64,000 nt of DNA from VRUE01 sp963704505 (lineage in GTDB: Bacteria > Actinomycetota > Thermoleophilia > Solirubrobacterales > 70-9): positions 3,022,346-3,086,345 of the forward strand of contig OY969912.1 of NCBI GenBank assembly GCA_963704505.1. The letters run 5' to 3'. Numbering within the stretch: position 1 is the stretch's first letter; each line of letters opens with the position of its first letter. The notes below the pieces were generated by a model. The model was not told where the DNA came from, did no database searches, and saw nothing but the letters and a program-made list of their open reading frames with translations. Positions 17,637 to 26,133 of this stretch are shown one piece after another. The translations under genes and the position numbers were made by a program.

Positions 17637-18021
17637 ACCGCCTCGTCGCCTCGTCGGGGTCGATGAAGACCTGGCCGCGGATGAAGCGCCCATCGAGCAC
17701 CTCCCAGATCCAGCCGGTCGGCAGGTCCCGGATCCCGAGGGAGTGACTGCGCAGGTAGACGCGTCCCCTGACCAGCAGCATGCCCTGCTCCTGCTCGACC
17801 TCCTGCGGGGTGATCAACAGGTCCTCCCAGACCGTGGCAACGTCGTCGAGGTACGCCCTGAGCCCGTCTGAGCCGACGTAGGGGTTCGAGTGGCCGGCCT
17901 CCTCGGCCGTGACCGTGAAGAACTCCATCCGCTCGTCGCAGATCGCGACGATCTCCTCGGCATCGCGCCGATTGAAGGAATCGAAGAGGCGCTCGACCAG
18001 GAGTCGCGAGCTGTCATCCAT
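17566..18021 (-). CDS. SnoaL/NTF2-like fold protein
   Basis: 151 residues from ATG 18021. The opening LLVERLFDSFNRRDAEEIVAICDERMEFF and the middle GSDGLRAYLDDVATVWEDL are typical of the SnoaL-like NTF2 fold, followed by the strand pattern LVRGRVYLRSHSLGIRDLPTGWIWEVLDGRFIRGQVFID, spread over residues 80-120. Such proteins bind small ligands or catalyse varied reactions; no function can be set. It overlaps the phosphatase gene upstream by 8 bp and the convergent STAS gene by 71 bp, so it may be co-regulated with the stress module. Confidence 0.8.
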   Translation of the reverse strand: MDDSSRLLVERLFDSFNRRDAEEIVAICDERMEFFTVTAEEAGHSNPYVGSDGLRAYLDDVATVWEDLLITPQEVEQEQGMLLVRGRVYLRSHSLGIRDLPTGWIWEVLDGRFIRGQVFIDPDEATRRFSDAARTGQRPDPDASRSMNRLR

Positions 18022-19441
18022 GTCCGCCCCCGAAGCCGCCCGTCCCGGCAACCGCTTGAGCCGATGCGAGCGACAGGCCCGCGGCCCCCGGAGCAGCAAG
18101 GCTCGGCGACAGGGCCAGGATCGCGACGTCGTCTTCGAGCACGCCGCCGGTGAATCCCTGCAGGGCGCCTTCCAGGCGCTGCACGATCTCCACCGGACTG
18201 GTGGCGCCGCCGAGCTCGGCGCGGAGGCGCTCCTCGCCGAAGCGGCCGCCCTCGCCGCACGCCTCGGCGATTCCGTCGGTGACGACGACCACGTGCTGCC
18301 CGGGCTCGATCACCGTCGTATCGAGGGCCCAGGTGGCATCCAGGAAGGCCCCGAGGACGGGTCCCTCGCCGGTGATCTCGCGGATCTCCTCACCGTCGAT
18401 CAGAAGCGGCGGCGGGTGGCCGGCGACGGCCAGCCGCACCGGCTGGCGCGGATTGTCCGAGATCGCCATCGCGGCGACGCTACAGAGCGCCGAGTCGCCG
18501 CGGGCGAGCAGAGCGCGATTGAGCGTGGCGAGCGCGACCAGCGGGTCGCCGGTCAGGGCGGCGGCGGTGCGAAGCGTGTACCGGGCCTGCGCGGTGACCG
18601 AGGCGGCGCGGGCGCCGCGGCCGGTGACATCGCCGACGACGAGCATCCAGCCGCCGGCCGCCGGAAAGGCGTCGTAGAAGTCGCCGCCGACCTCGTTCTC
18701 GGCCCCTGCCGGCCGGTAGGAGGCGGCGACGGACCAGCCCGGGATGTGCGGCAGCGGCGGTGGCAGCAGGCCCTGCTGGAGGGTCCGAGCGATATCCGAG
18801 CGTTCCCCTTCGGAGCGCTCGAGGTCGGAGAAGAGGCCGGCGTTCTCGAGCGTCAGGGCCACGCGTCCGGATAGGACACGGGCGAAATCGGCGTGCTCCT
18901 GGCGATATCGCCTCCCAGACCAACCGACTGCCAGGGTCAGGGCTCCGGTCAGTTTGCCCCGGGCTCGCAGAGCGACGGTGATCGCGGAGCGCATGTCGAG
19001 CCCGCGGAGGAGCTCCAGGTCCGGCCCGTCGTCATGGGCGAGCTCGACGAGCTCGGTCTCGGTGACCCGCTCGAAGAACCGGGGCTGCACGGGAGTCTCC
19101 TCGACCCCGGTTTCCATCGGCTCGGGCAGCGAGGGCCGACGCCCGGCGAGGTAGGCCGTCGTCTCCTCGCTCCTGCCAGGGCCGACCCGGACCGCGACCC
19201 GTTCGATGCCGGCGTCGCGGATCAGGTCGATCATGCAGAAGTCGGCGACCTCGGGGACGAGCACCTCGCAGACGATGTCGAGCGTCTCCTCCAGCGAGCC
19301 GCCGCGATCGGAGACCTCGGCGATCTTGTTGAGCACCTCGAAGCGGCGCATGGCGCCCCGCATCCGCAGCACGGAACGGCCGAGAAGGGCAGCCACACCG
19401 GCCAGCCCCACAGCCAGGACGATGATGATCAGGCCGTCCAA
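18014..19441 (-). CDS. GAF-SpoIIE (PP2C) serine phosphatase, membrane-anchored
   Basis: 475 residues. One N-terminal membrane helix (LIIIVLAVGLAGVAALLG), a GAF-like sensor domain from about residue 35 to 200, then the SpoIIE/RsbU phosphatase domain. Metal-binding signatures are GGDFYDAF, VVGDVTGRGARAASVTA, LVVVTDGIAEACGEGGRFG and EDDVAILAL. It should dephosphorylate the nearby STAS protein and so activate the sigma factor. AAGGGAGGTGG gives a strong ribosome-binding site. A weak stress-like promoter (GTTTTC, 13 nt, GGGCAT) lies at 19534-19558 on the minus strand. Confidence 0.92.
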   Translation of the reverse strand: MDGLIIIVLAVGLAGVAALLGRSVLRMRGAMRRFEVLNKIAEVSDRGGSLEETLDIVCEVLVPEVADFCMIDLIRDAGIERVAVRVGPGRSEETTAYLAGRRPSLPEPMETGVEETPVQPRFFERVTETELVELAHDDGPDLELLRGLDMRSAITVALRARGKLTGALTLAVGWSGRRYRQEHADFARVLSGRVALTLENAGLFSDLERSEGERSDIARTLQQGLLPPPLPHIPGWSVAASYRPAGAENEVGGDFYDAFPAAGGWMLVVGDVTGRGARAASVTAQARYTLRTAAALTGDPLVALATLNRALLARGDSALCSVAAMAISDNPRQPVRLAVAGHPPPLLIDGEEIREITGEGPVLGAFLDATWALDTTVIEPGQHVVVVTDGIAEACGEGGRFGEERLRAELGGATSPVEIVQRLEGALQGFTGGVLEDDVAILALSPSLAAPGAAGLSLASAQAVAGTGGFGGGHG

Positions 19442-19500
19442 AGTCGCTCCACCTCCCTTTCGCGCTTCGAAAGACTTTTACTAAAAACAGAGTATCGCGC

Positions 19501-20457
19501 ATGGGCGCGGGTCCACCCGGGTATTCGAACACGATGCCCGTCTCTCCACGACGAAAACTACCCCGTGAGCTATTCGAGACCAGGCGCCACGCCTGGCACT
19601 CGCTGGGCCTGGGCGAGGAGCTCCAGCCCCGGGGCGCGCGCAAAGGCCTGATCGGCCCGCTGGTGGCCCTCCTCGTCTTCGCCGCGACCCTCTTCGTCTA
19701 CAGCCGAAGGCGCGAGCTGCTGCCCGGACACGGCGAGTGGGTCCGGGTCGCGACGGTCGCCGTCCTCGTCATCGTCGGGTCGCTCGCCACCCACTGGCTG
19801 GGGCAGGCCCTCTCCCCCCGGCTCTACCGCCGGCTCGACCCGGCGACCGCCGGCTCGCTCGGCTTCCTTCTGCGGCTCTCGGCGATGGCCGCGGTGGTCA
19901 TCCTCGCCCTGCGGATCGCCGGAGTCGACGCTGCGGCGCTCGCGGTCGGCGGCGCCTTCACCGCGATCGTCCTCGGGCTCGCCGCGCAGCAGACACTCGC
20001 CGGGGTCTTCGCCGGGATCCTCCTGCAGAGCACGCGGCCCTTCCGCGTCGGCGAACGGGTGCGCCTCGTCGGCGGGGCGCTGGCGGGCTCGCTGGAGGGG
20101 ACGGTCAGCTCGCTCGGCCTCTTCTACACGACCCTGGTCCAGGGCGCCGACCGTCTGCTGGTCCCCAACAGCGTGCTGATCAACCTCGTCGTCGTGCCCC
20201 TGCGCGAGCCCGAGAAGGTCGACCTTCGGGCCCGCTTCCCCGCCGACGCCAGCCCCAAGCAGGTCGAGGAAGCGCTGCTCGAGGCGATCTCGGTCCCGAC
20301 CCGCTACTCGCCCAGCGTCTCGGTCGAGGAGCTCGACCGCGAGGGGACCATCTTCCGCGTCAACGCGACGCCGTTGCGCGCCGAGGACGGCTCGCGGCTC
20401 GCCGACGAGGTCCTGACGGCGCTGCGCGAGGTCGACCGCGACGGCGCCCCTGCCTGA
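19501..20457 (+). CDS. MscS-family small mechanosensitive channel
   Basis: 318 residues; ATG 19534 is an alternative start. Three to four membrane helices, the last (VDAAALAVGGAFTAIVLGLAAQQTLAGVFAGILL) being the Gly/Ala-rich pore helix TM3. The beta domain follows with RPFRVGERVRLVGG, TVSSLGLFYTTLVQGADRLLVPNSVLIN and a C-terminal alpha/beta region. It releases solutes on hypo-osmotic shock. It is divergent from the stress phosphatase, which fits an osmotic-stress context. Confidence 0.93.
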   Translation: MGAGPPGYSNTMPVSPRRKLPRELFETRRHAWHSLGLGEELQPRGARKGLIGPLVALLVFAATLFVYSRRRELLPGHGEWVRVATVAVLVIVGSLATHWLGQALSPRLYRRLDPATAGSLGFLLRLSAMAAVVILALRIAGVDAAALAVGGAFTAIVLGLAAQQTLAGVFAGILLQSTRPFRVGERVRLVGGALAGSLEGTVSSLGLFYTTLVQGADRLLVPNSVLINLVVVPLREPEKVDLRARFPADASPKQVEEALLEAISVPTRYSPSVSVEELDREGTIFRVNATPLRAEDGSRLADEVLTALREVDRDGAPA

Positions 20458-20465
20458 GCCGCCGC

Positions 20466-21557
20466 TCAGCCCCCGAAGGAGGCGCGCGGGACCGTGTCGG
20501 GGTCGCCTCCGGTCCAGGCGTTGAAGAGGTACCAGGAGGGCTTCGCTTCGCGGTCGCCGGTGAGCAGCCCGGCCGAGTCGCAGAACTGGCAGGCGCCGTT
20601 CCAGTCGATCCAGGAGAACCACCAGACCCCGCCGATACGCCACTGGCGCCGATGGCTGACGAGCATCGACATCGCCTCGTTCAGCTCGCGCGCCTGGCCC
20701 TGCAGGCCCCGCTCCCAGCGCGACTCGAAGCTGTCAGAGCCCCAGCCGAGCTCGGTCACGTAGAGGGGAGTCCCGGCGTCGTGGTGGACCTTCATCACCC
20801 GGCGCAGGTTGCGGATGATCGCCACCATCGCGCCGGCGTCGGAGACATAGGGATGAAGGGCGATGCCGTCGAAGAACTTCTTGATCGGCTGCTGGCGGTA
20901 GAGGCCGGAGAGGAAGCCGCCCGAAGGGGTGTTCGGCGGGACCTGGAGCGGCCGCCCGAAGAGCCCGCCGGCGATCACCTTCGAGCCCGGGTCGGCCGAG
21001 TGGAGCACCCGGCCCGATTCGCGCAGCAGGACCGCGTATCTCTGCGGCCCGGTGGGCCAGGCGAAGGTGACGATGTTCTCCTCGTTCCAAATCTCCCATT
21101 CGCGGATCGGCCGGTACTCGACCGCCGTGTGTTCCTCCCAGAAGGAGCCCTGAGGCCCGTAGCGGTCGACCGCCTGCCGCAGGAAAGCGCGCCAGGCGGA
21201 GCGCTGCCAGATGTTTTCGACCGGCATCCGCGTGTTCTGGGGACCGACCCAATCGGGCGTCCCCCAGACGAAGGGGAAGACGCTGATGCCGAATTCCGCC
21301 GCCTGCTTCACCTGGCGGTCGAAGGCGTCGAAATCGGGTTCGGCGACGAAGCGGTTTTCGGGCTGGACGCCGGGCCAGTAGAGCGGCAGCCTGATGCTGG
21401 AGACGCCACTGCTTCGCATCAGCGAGAAGTCTTCTTCGGTCAGATCGCCCTGCGGGATGATCCCGGCGAAGCTGGAGGGCGCGGGGGCGGCGTGGGCGGC
21501 GGGGACGAAGAGAAGCAGGGCGAGCAGGGCCGTGAGCGTCGCGAGCTTGGCTGTCAT
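20466..21557 (-). CDS. Secreted glycoside hydrolase, clan A (GH5/GH39-like)
   Basis: 363 residues from ATG 21557. Signal peptide KLATLTALLALLLFVPAAHAAPA. The TIM-barrel glycosidase shows the acid/base Glu in IREWEIWNEEN and the nucleophile Glu in PLYVTELGWGSD, at the ends of strands 4 and 7. The start SFAGIIPQGDLTEEDFSLMRSSGVSSIRLPLYWPGVQP (residues 25-62) is typical of clan A. The substrate is unknown; beta-linked glycans are expected. Longer starts would run into the tRNA gene. Confidence 0.87.
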   Translation of the reverse strand: MTAKLATLTALLALLLFVPAAHAAPAPSSFAGIIPQGDLTEEDFSLMRSSGVSSIRLPLYWPGVQPENRFVAEPDFDAFDRQVKQAAEFGISVFPFVWGTPDWVGPQNTRMPVENIWQRSAWRAFLRQAVDRYGPQGSFWEEHTAVEYRPIREWEIWNEENIVTFAWPTGPQRYAVLLRESGRVLHSADPGSKVIAGGLFGRPLQVPPNTPSGGFLSGLYRQQPIKKFFDGIALHPYVSDAGAMVAIIRNLRRVMKVHHDAGTPLYVTELGWGSDSFESRWERGLQGQARELNEAMSMLVSHRRQWRIGGVWWFSWIDWNGACQFCDSAGLLTGDREAKPSWYLFNAWTGGDPDTVPRASFGG

Positions 21558-21594
21558 CGGCGATCGTCCCTGTCTCTGTGATAATCCGCGCACT

Positions 21595-21668
21595 CGGGGC
21601 GTGGCGCAGCCTGGTAGCGCGCACCGTTCGGGTCGGTGAGGTCCCCGGTTCAAATCCGGGCGCCCCGA
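21595..21668 (+). tRNA. tRNA-Pro (anticodon CGG)
   Basis: 74 nt. Acceptor CGGGGCG pairs with CGCCCCG, discriminator A; the D arm contains AGCCTGGTAGC. Anticodon stem CACCG/CGGTG encloses TTCGGGT, so the anticodon is CGG. The T arm is CCCGG TTCAAAT CCGGG. The CCA end is not encoded. It reads the CCG codon, heavily used here. Confidence 0.97.
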
Positions 21669-21693
21669 CTGAAAGACCCTCCGCTGGAGTGTA

Positions 21694-21718
21694 GGGCGGC
21701 CGCCGCAGGCGGCCGCCC
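21694..21718. terminator. GC-rich hairpin after tRNA-Pro and the DsbA-like gene
   Basis: GGGCGGCCGCC, loop GCA, GGCGGCCGCCC: perfect 11-bp arms. It lies 26 nt past the tRNA and directly after the stop of the convergent DsbA-like gene, so it can serve both. No T-run follows, as is usual in high-GC actinobacteria. Confidence 0.7.
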
Positions 21719-21719
21719 G

Positions 21720-22445
21720 TCAGCGGACTGCGGCAATAGCCTTTTCGAACTGCACCAGGGTCGGGCCGTCCTGAAGCGTGCGGGTTCCTCCCGGGCCACT
21801 GATGACTCCGGCCGGCTTCGTGCGGATGCCGAGCTCGGCGCCGAGCTTGTCGTAGCTCTCGAGCCGCAGCTTGACCGGGCCCTCGCGATCTTCTTCCCGT
21901 TCCAGGTCTTCCTTCCATTCGACGATTTCGAGTTCGCCGATCGAACCGGCCAGGGATTCCATGAAGTCACTGTCTACCCCCAACCGTTCCGCCTCGCTCT
22001 GGTTGCGGAAAAAGAGATACGTGTATTGCCATCCATAGCCCTGGGCGGCGGCGGCCTCGGCGCCGAAGAAGCCGACCTCGAGCGGGTTCTCGGCGACCGA
22101 GTAGTGGCGCAATAGAAGCTGGACTTCGCCGGGCCGGGCGTAGTCGGTGACCAGGGTCGGGATCGTCGCCAGGAAGTTTTCCCGGCAGCTCCCGCACTGG
22201 AGGTCGGCGAAGTACTGGATCGAGATCGGCGCGTCCGAGGAGCCGACCCGCTCCCCTTCCTGGGGGACGCCGCCGAAGATCTCCTGCGAGTTGGCGATCC
22301 CCTGGACCCGGACGAATCCGCTGCCGGGGGGTTTGGTCGCGATTTCGACGATCGCGTAGCCGAGCCCGAACAGCGCCAGGGCGAGCAGCAGGATCACCCA
22401 GATCCGGCCGCGTCGCGGCAGTGGTGTGGCGGCTGCCTCGCTCAC
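21720..22445 (-). CDS. DsbA-like thiol-disulfide protein, membrane-anchored
   Basis: 241 residues from GTG 22445; an ATG three codons earlier overlaps the likely -10 box GATAAT, so the GTG 7 nt downstream is preferred. One N-terminal helix (IWVILLLALALFGLGYAIV), then a thioredoxin fold of the DsbA/MdbA type: ISIQYFADLQCGSCRENF contains the CxxC active site CGSC, and the cis-Pro loop is near RTKPAGVI. It probably forms or exchanges disulfides in exported proteins outside the membrane. Confidence 0.88.
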   Translation of the reverse strand: MSEAAATPLPRRGRIWVILLLALALFGLGYAIVEIATKPPGSGFVRVQGIANSQEIFGGVPQEGERVGSSDAPISIQYFADLQCGSCRENFLATIPTLVTDYARPGEVQLLLRHYSVAENPLEVGFFGAEAAAAQGYGWQYTYLFFRNQSEAERLGVDSDFMESLAGSIGELEIVEWKEDLEREEDREGPVKLRLESYDKLGAELGIRTKPAGVISGPGGTRTLQDGPTLVQFEKAIAAVR

Positions 22446-22494
22446 GGAGCCCATTATCCCGATCGGCGAACGCCGGAACTTGCGGCCGAACCTG

Positions 22495-22522
22495 TTGACA
22501 CGTCAGCCCGGCGGGATAGATT
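22495..22522 (+). promoter_or_regulatory. Housekeeping promoter of the 61-residue gene
   Basis: TTGACA (22495-22500), 16 nt, TAGATT (22517-22522). This is the clearest -35/-10 pair in the window. AAGGGAGG at 22546-22553 gives a strong ribosome-binding site 7 nt before the GTG at 22561, so this transcript has a normal leader of about 30 nt. Confidence 0.75.
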
Positions 22523-22560
22523 TTTCCCTTACTCGATATTCGACCAAGGGAGGTCCCCGC

Positions 22561-22746
22561 GTGGCCAATCACCTGACCCCTTCCGAGCTTGCCGACGAGC
22601 TGCACATGAAACGGCAGGAGGTGATCGGCAGGTGCCTCGAGATGGGGATACCGGTCTTCCGGGGCCGGATCGACAAATCCCTCTTCCGCGCCTCTCTGCG
22701 CGAGGAACCTGCGCAGGTTGAACAAAGGCGGGCCTCGGCCGCCTAG
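22561..22746 (+). CDS. Small IF2 N-terminal-domain-like protein
   Basis: 61 residues. The GTG start is set by AAGGGAGG 7 nt upstream; the longer upstream frame runs through the promoter. The core LTPSELADELHMKRQEVIGRCLEMGIPVFRGRIDKSLF (residues 5-42) follows the helix pattern of the IF2_N/winged-helix module (LAxELxxxxKEVIxxxxxLGIxV), which in initiation factor 2 precedes the GTPase. As a free-standing small protein it may bind nucleic acid or act like a helix-turn-helix regulator. Strong promoter and ribosome site suggest good expression. It is followed 30 nt later by the acyl-CoA synthetase gene. Confidence 0.75.
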   Translation: MANHLTPSELADELHMKRQEVIGRCLEMGIPVFRGRIDKSLFRASLREEPAQVEQRRASAA

Positions 22747-22776
22747 GGCAGGCCCTCGACTAGACTTTTCCCCCGC

Positions 22777-24558
22777 ATGGGGCGGGGAACCAAATCGAAG
22801 ACGCTTGCCGACCTCCTTCCCCTGTCGGCACAGATGTACGGATCTGCCCCGGCGGTTAGATATCGCGACGGCGAGCAGTGGGCCGACAAGAGCTTTGCCG
22901 AGGTCGGCGAGATCGTCCGCTCGCTCTCGCTCGGGCTGATCGCCCTCGGCGTCGCCAAGGGCGACAAGGTCTCGATTCTCGGCAACACCCGGCCCGAGTG
23001 GACGTACTTCGACTTCGCTGCGCTCTCGGCCGGCGCGACCGTCGTCCCGATCTACCAGACCAACTCGCCGGAGGAGTGCCAGTACGTGCTGGAGAACTCC
23101 GACGCCAAGATCGTCGTGGTCGAGGACGACGAGCAGATGGAGAAGATCCGCGCCGTCCGCGAGCGCCTGCCGCTGCTCGAGCAGGTGATCCGGATGACCG
23201 GGTCGAGCGAGGACGCGATCTCCTTCGACGACCTGGTTGCCCGCGGCGCCGGGCGCGACGCCTCCGAGTGGGAGGCGCGCTGGCAGTCGGTCACCCCCGA
23301 CGACATCTGCACCTTCATCTACACCTCCGGCACGACCGGGCCGCCGAAGGGCTGCGTGATCAGCCACGGCAACTACCGCGCGATGCTCGACATGGTCAAC
23401 GAGACCAGCGTCATCGAAGACGGAGACCTCGCCTACCTCTACCTGCCGCTGGCCCACTCCTTCGCCCTGCTGGTCCAGCTCGGCAGCTTCGACCTGGGCA
23501 CGACGATCGCCTATTGGGAGCGGGACCCGCTCAAGATCCTGCCCAACCTCTCCGAACTCCACCCGACCTACTTCCCCTCTGTTCCGCGGATCTTCGAGAA
23601 GATCTACACCGCCGCGACGAGCGGCATGGAAAAAGAGGGCGGCCTCAAAAAAGCGATCTTCGACTGGTCGATCCGCACCGGGGAAAAGATGCGGCAGGCC
23701 GAGCGCTCGGGACGGCCCCCGGGCGCCCTGCTGAAGCGCAAATACAAGTTCGCGGACGAGAAAGTCCTGTCCAAAATCCGTGGCCTGTTCGGCGGCAAGA
23801 TCCGCCTCGCCGTCTCCGGCGCGGCTCCGATCAACCCCGACATCCTGCGCTTCTTCGACGCCGCCGGCGTGCTCGTGCTCGAGGGCTGGGGGATGACCGA
23901 GACCTCGACCGCGGCGACGATCTCCTCCGAGGAGGACTTCAAGGTCGGCACGATCGGCAAACCGTTCCCCGGCTGCGAGATAAAGATCGCCGACGACGGC
24001 GAGATCCTGGTCAAGGGGCCCAACGTCTTCCAGGGCTATTACAAGAACGAGGAGGCGACCCGCGAGACGATCGTCGACGGCTGGCTCCACACCGGCGACA
24101 TCGGCGAGATCGACGAGGACGGCTTCATCAAGATCACCGGCCGGAAAAAGGACATCATCATCACCGCCGGTGGGAAGAACATCACCCCCGCCAACCTCGA
24201 GAACGAAATCAAGCAGCACCCGCTCGTCTCGCAGTGCGTGGTCGTCGGCGACCGCCGGCCCTACCTGGTCGCGCTGGTCACCCTCGACCCCGAAGAGTCG
24301 ATCTCCTACGCCAAGGAGCATGGCCTACCCGAGGACCCCGAAGCGCTCGCCGCCAACGACGACGTGCGCAAGGACATCGAAGCCCACGTCGAGACGATCA
24401 ACGAGAAATTCGCCCGGGTCGAGCAGGTCAAGAAGATCGCGATCCTCCCCCAGGACCTCTCCCAGGAGAGCGGCGAGCTGACCCCGACGCTGAAGGTCAA
24501 GCGGGCGGTGGTGACGGCGAAGCACGACGCCGAGATCGAGACGCTGTACGCGGGTTGA
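22777..24558 (+). CDS. fadD: Long-chain acyl-CoA synthetase (AMP-forming)
   Basis: 593 residues. Activates fatty acids as acyl-AMP and then acyl-CoA. Signature motifs: YTSGTTGPPKGC (phosphate-binding), AVSGAAPINPDI, LEGWGMTETS, DGWLHTGDIGEIDEDGFIKITGRKKDIIITAGGKN in residues 430-470, and a C-terminal Lys in TPTLKVKR that matches the catalytic adenylation Lys. Closest in type to the FadD15 group. The TAGACT box is 10 nt upstream of the ATG. A hairpin element lies about 15 nt past the stop. Confidence 0.94.
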   Translation: MGRGTKSKTLADLLPLSAQMYGSAPAVRYRDGEQWADKSFAEVGEIVRSLSLGLIALGVAKGDKVSILGNTRPEWTYFDFAALSAGATVVPIYQTNSPEECQYVLENSDAKIVVVEDDEQMEKIRAVRERLPLLEQVIRMTGSSEDAISFDDLVARGAGRDASEWEARWQSVTPDDICTFIYTSGTTGPPKGCVISHGNYRAMLDMVNETSVIEDGDLAYLYLPLAHSFALLVQLGSFDLGTTIAYWERDPLKILPNLSELHPTYFPSVPRIFEKIYTAATSGMEKEGGLKKAIFDWSIRTGEKMRQAERSGRPPGALLKRKYKFADEKVLSKIRGLFGGKIRLAVSGAAPINPDILRFFDAAGVLVLEGWGMTETSTAATISSEEDFKVGTIGKPFPGCEIKIADDGEILVKGPNVFQGYYKNEEATRETIVDGWLHTGDIGEIDEDGFIKITGRKKDIIITAGGKNITPANLENEIKQHPLVSQCVVVGDRRPYLVALVTLDPEESISYAKEHGLPEDPEALAANDDVRKDIEAHVETINEKFARVEQVKKIAILPQDLSQESGELTPTLKVKRAVVTAKHDAEIETLYAG

Positions 24559-24570
24559 AGTTTGTGGTGG

Positions 24571-24652
24571 TGGGGCGGCCGGCGGCCGGTCCGGCTGAAC
24601 CCGCTCCCTCCGGTCGCTCACAAGTTCCGCCGGACCGACCCCCGGCCCCGCT
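24571..24652 (-). repeat. Covarying hairpin element, copy 1
   Basis: Best read on the minus strand: the right arm 24624-24652, starting at the loop GTTCCGCCGGACCG on the plus strand, pairs with 24571-24600 with a few mismatches. The 23-nt loop (24601-24623) reads TTGTGAGCGACC...GAGCGG on the minus strand, one base different from copy 2. It lies directly after fadD, between convergent genes, and may also terminate transcription. Confidence 0.75.
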
Positions 24653-24725
24653 CAACAGAAGCACTGAGCCGAGGTCCTGCTCGGCCGCACCTCGAGAGAG
24701 CCTCCTTGCCGGAGCGCTTCCGTGA

Positions 24726-24867
24726 GGAGGATGTCGGTGCCCTCTCCGGGAATGTCGCGAAGCGGCGGCAATGCAATCCGGTAATTGCGCGCCATAGGCG
24801 CGCTCGATCTCCGGCACGAGCGCGAAGCGCGAGAGCCCTCAATTCACGGAGGGCACCGACATCCTCC
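24726..24867. repeat. 142-bp structured element bounded by perfect 19-bp inverted repeats
   Basis: GGAGGATGTCGGTGCCCTC at 24726-24744 is repeated exactly in reverse complement at 24849-24867. Inside are a perfect hairpin GCGCGCC-ATA-GGCGCGC (24787-24803), a smaller GCAAT...ATTGC pairing and GCGC-GAA-GCGC. GCCCTC (24835-24840) can pair with GAGGGC (24849-24854), which competes with the outer stem. No gene-like reading frame is supported. It could be a non-autonomous mobile element, a bidirectional terminator or a small structured RNA; 24653-24725 holds nothing else recognisable. Confidence 0.65.
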
Positions 24868-24885
24868 CCCAGGGAACGCTCGAAG

Positions 24886-26133
24886 CTACGAAGCCTCGCC
24901 CGATTGCCGCAGCAGAACCGAGGTCGTCTGCTCGAGAACCCGCCGCCAAGCAGACGTCTGCTCGGGCTCTTCCTCCGACGCTCGCTCGACCACCCGTTTG
25001 ACGCGTCGGCCGGAGATCTCCAGACCGTGCTTCTCGGCGATCTCCTCGAAGCTGTCGTAGTCGCGGGCCAGCATCGCGGTCACCGATTCGAAGCCGTGGC
25101 GGGCGATTCGCAGGCGTCGCGAGTAATCCATGATCGGGGTGCCGAACATCAGCTCGTCGTTCTCCTCGGGCTCGATCAGGACGATGTCGACGCCCGGGTA
25201 GCGCTCCTGCCACTGCTCGACCGCCTGGTGCAGGCGGGCGTGGGAGAGGATCCGGAAGATCTGGTTGCCGATCGCCGGCAGCCCCATGTCCGAGACGCGC
25301 CTGACGCGGTCGCCGAACATGGTCGGGATCGTCTTCTGGAAGTCGTTGACGTAGGGGACGATGGGATTGACGACGACGATGAATTTCGCTCCGCGTTCGA
25401 CCGCGATGTCGACGTTGGTGGTCGAGCGGATGCCGCCGTCGACGAGCTGGCGGCCTTTCAGCTCAACCGGCTTGTAGACGATCGGGAGCGCGGTCGAGCA
25501 CTGGACGGCCTTCGAGATCGGCACGTCAGACCAGGCCTCATCGCCGAAGACGATGCGCTCGGTCGTGTCGAGGTCGGTCGCGGTGATGTAGAGCTCGCGG
25601 TCGACGAGGCGGAAGTCGTTGACCCTGCCGGCGTCGGCGAGGACTTTTTCGACGTAGTCGGAGACCCCGGAGCCGGAGTAGAGGCCGCTGGGCAGAGCCT
25701 CGGCGAAGGCGATGCCGAGGTCCATCGCGGAGATGTCCCCGATCCGCACCAGGGTCCTCAGCAGCTCGAGGCTGCGAAGGGGGAGCTCAGCCGCCTTCTG
25801 GAGGAATCCCCAGTAGTTCGGCTTGAGGACGTTGTCGAGGTCGAGGTCTTCGAGCTCGGAGGGGACCCGCTCGTTCAGCACCTGCATCATCTCGTCGGGG
25901 GTGATGCCGTTGGCAAGCATGCCGGCGACGAACGAGCCGGCGCTGGTGCCGACGTAGATGTCGAAGTTGTTTACGGTGCTGTTGACCGCGAGGAGGTCGA
26001 GGGCACGCAGGGCGCCGATCTCATAGACGCCGCCGGTGAAGCCTCCGCCGCCGAGAACCAGGGCCGTTTTGGACGGGCGTTTGCGCGAACGGCTTCGTCG
26101 CGGTTGAGAGTCGATGTCCACAACTTTGCCCAT
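24886..26133 (-). CDS. Patatin-like phospholipase
   Basis: 415 residues. Ser-Asp dyad lipid acyl hydrolase fold: LVLGGGGFTGGVYEIGALRALD, nucleophile elbow GTSAGSF at about residue 63-69, and the catalytic Asp in LVDGGIRST. The usual oxyanion motif GGGxRG has FTGG here instead of a basic residue. About 100 C-terminal residues with no clear domain follow. No signal peptide, so it is probably cytoplasmic or membrane-peripheral. Divergent from dacB across only 21 bp. Confidence 0.9.
   Translation of the reverse strand: MGKVVDIDSQPRRSRSRKRPSKTALVLGGGGFTGGVYEIGALRALDLLAVNSTVNNFDIYVGTSAGSFVAGMLANGITPDEMMQVLNERVPSELEDLDLDNVLKPNYWGFLQKAAELPLRSLELLRTLVRIGDISAMDLGIAFAEALPSGLYSGSGVSDYVEKVLADAGRVNDFRLVDRELYITATDLDTTERIVFGDEAWSDVPISKAVQCSTALPIVYKPVELKGRQLVDGGIRSTTNVDIAVERGAKFIVVVNPIVPYVNDFQKTIPTMFGDRVRRVSDMGLPAIGNQIFRILSHARLHQAVEQWQERYPGVDIVLIEPEENDELMFGTPIMDYSRRLRIARHGFESVTAMLARDYDSFEEIAEKHGLEISGRRVKRVVERASEEEPEQTSAWRRVLEQTTSVLLRQSGEAS

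Noticed and set aside
24653..24885. SRP RNA, tmRNA or 6S RNA in the fadD-patatin gap
   Set aside because: None of the conserved cores of those RNAs was found; only the inverted-repeat structure remains.
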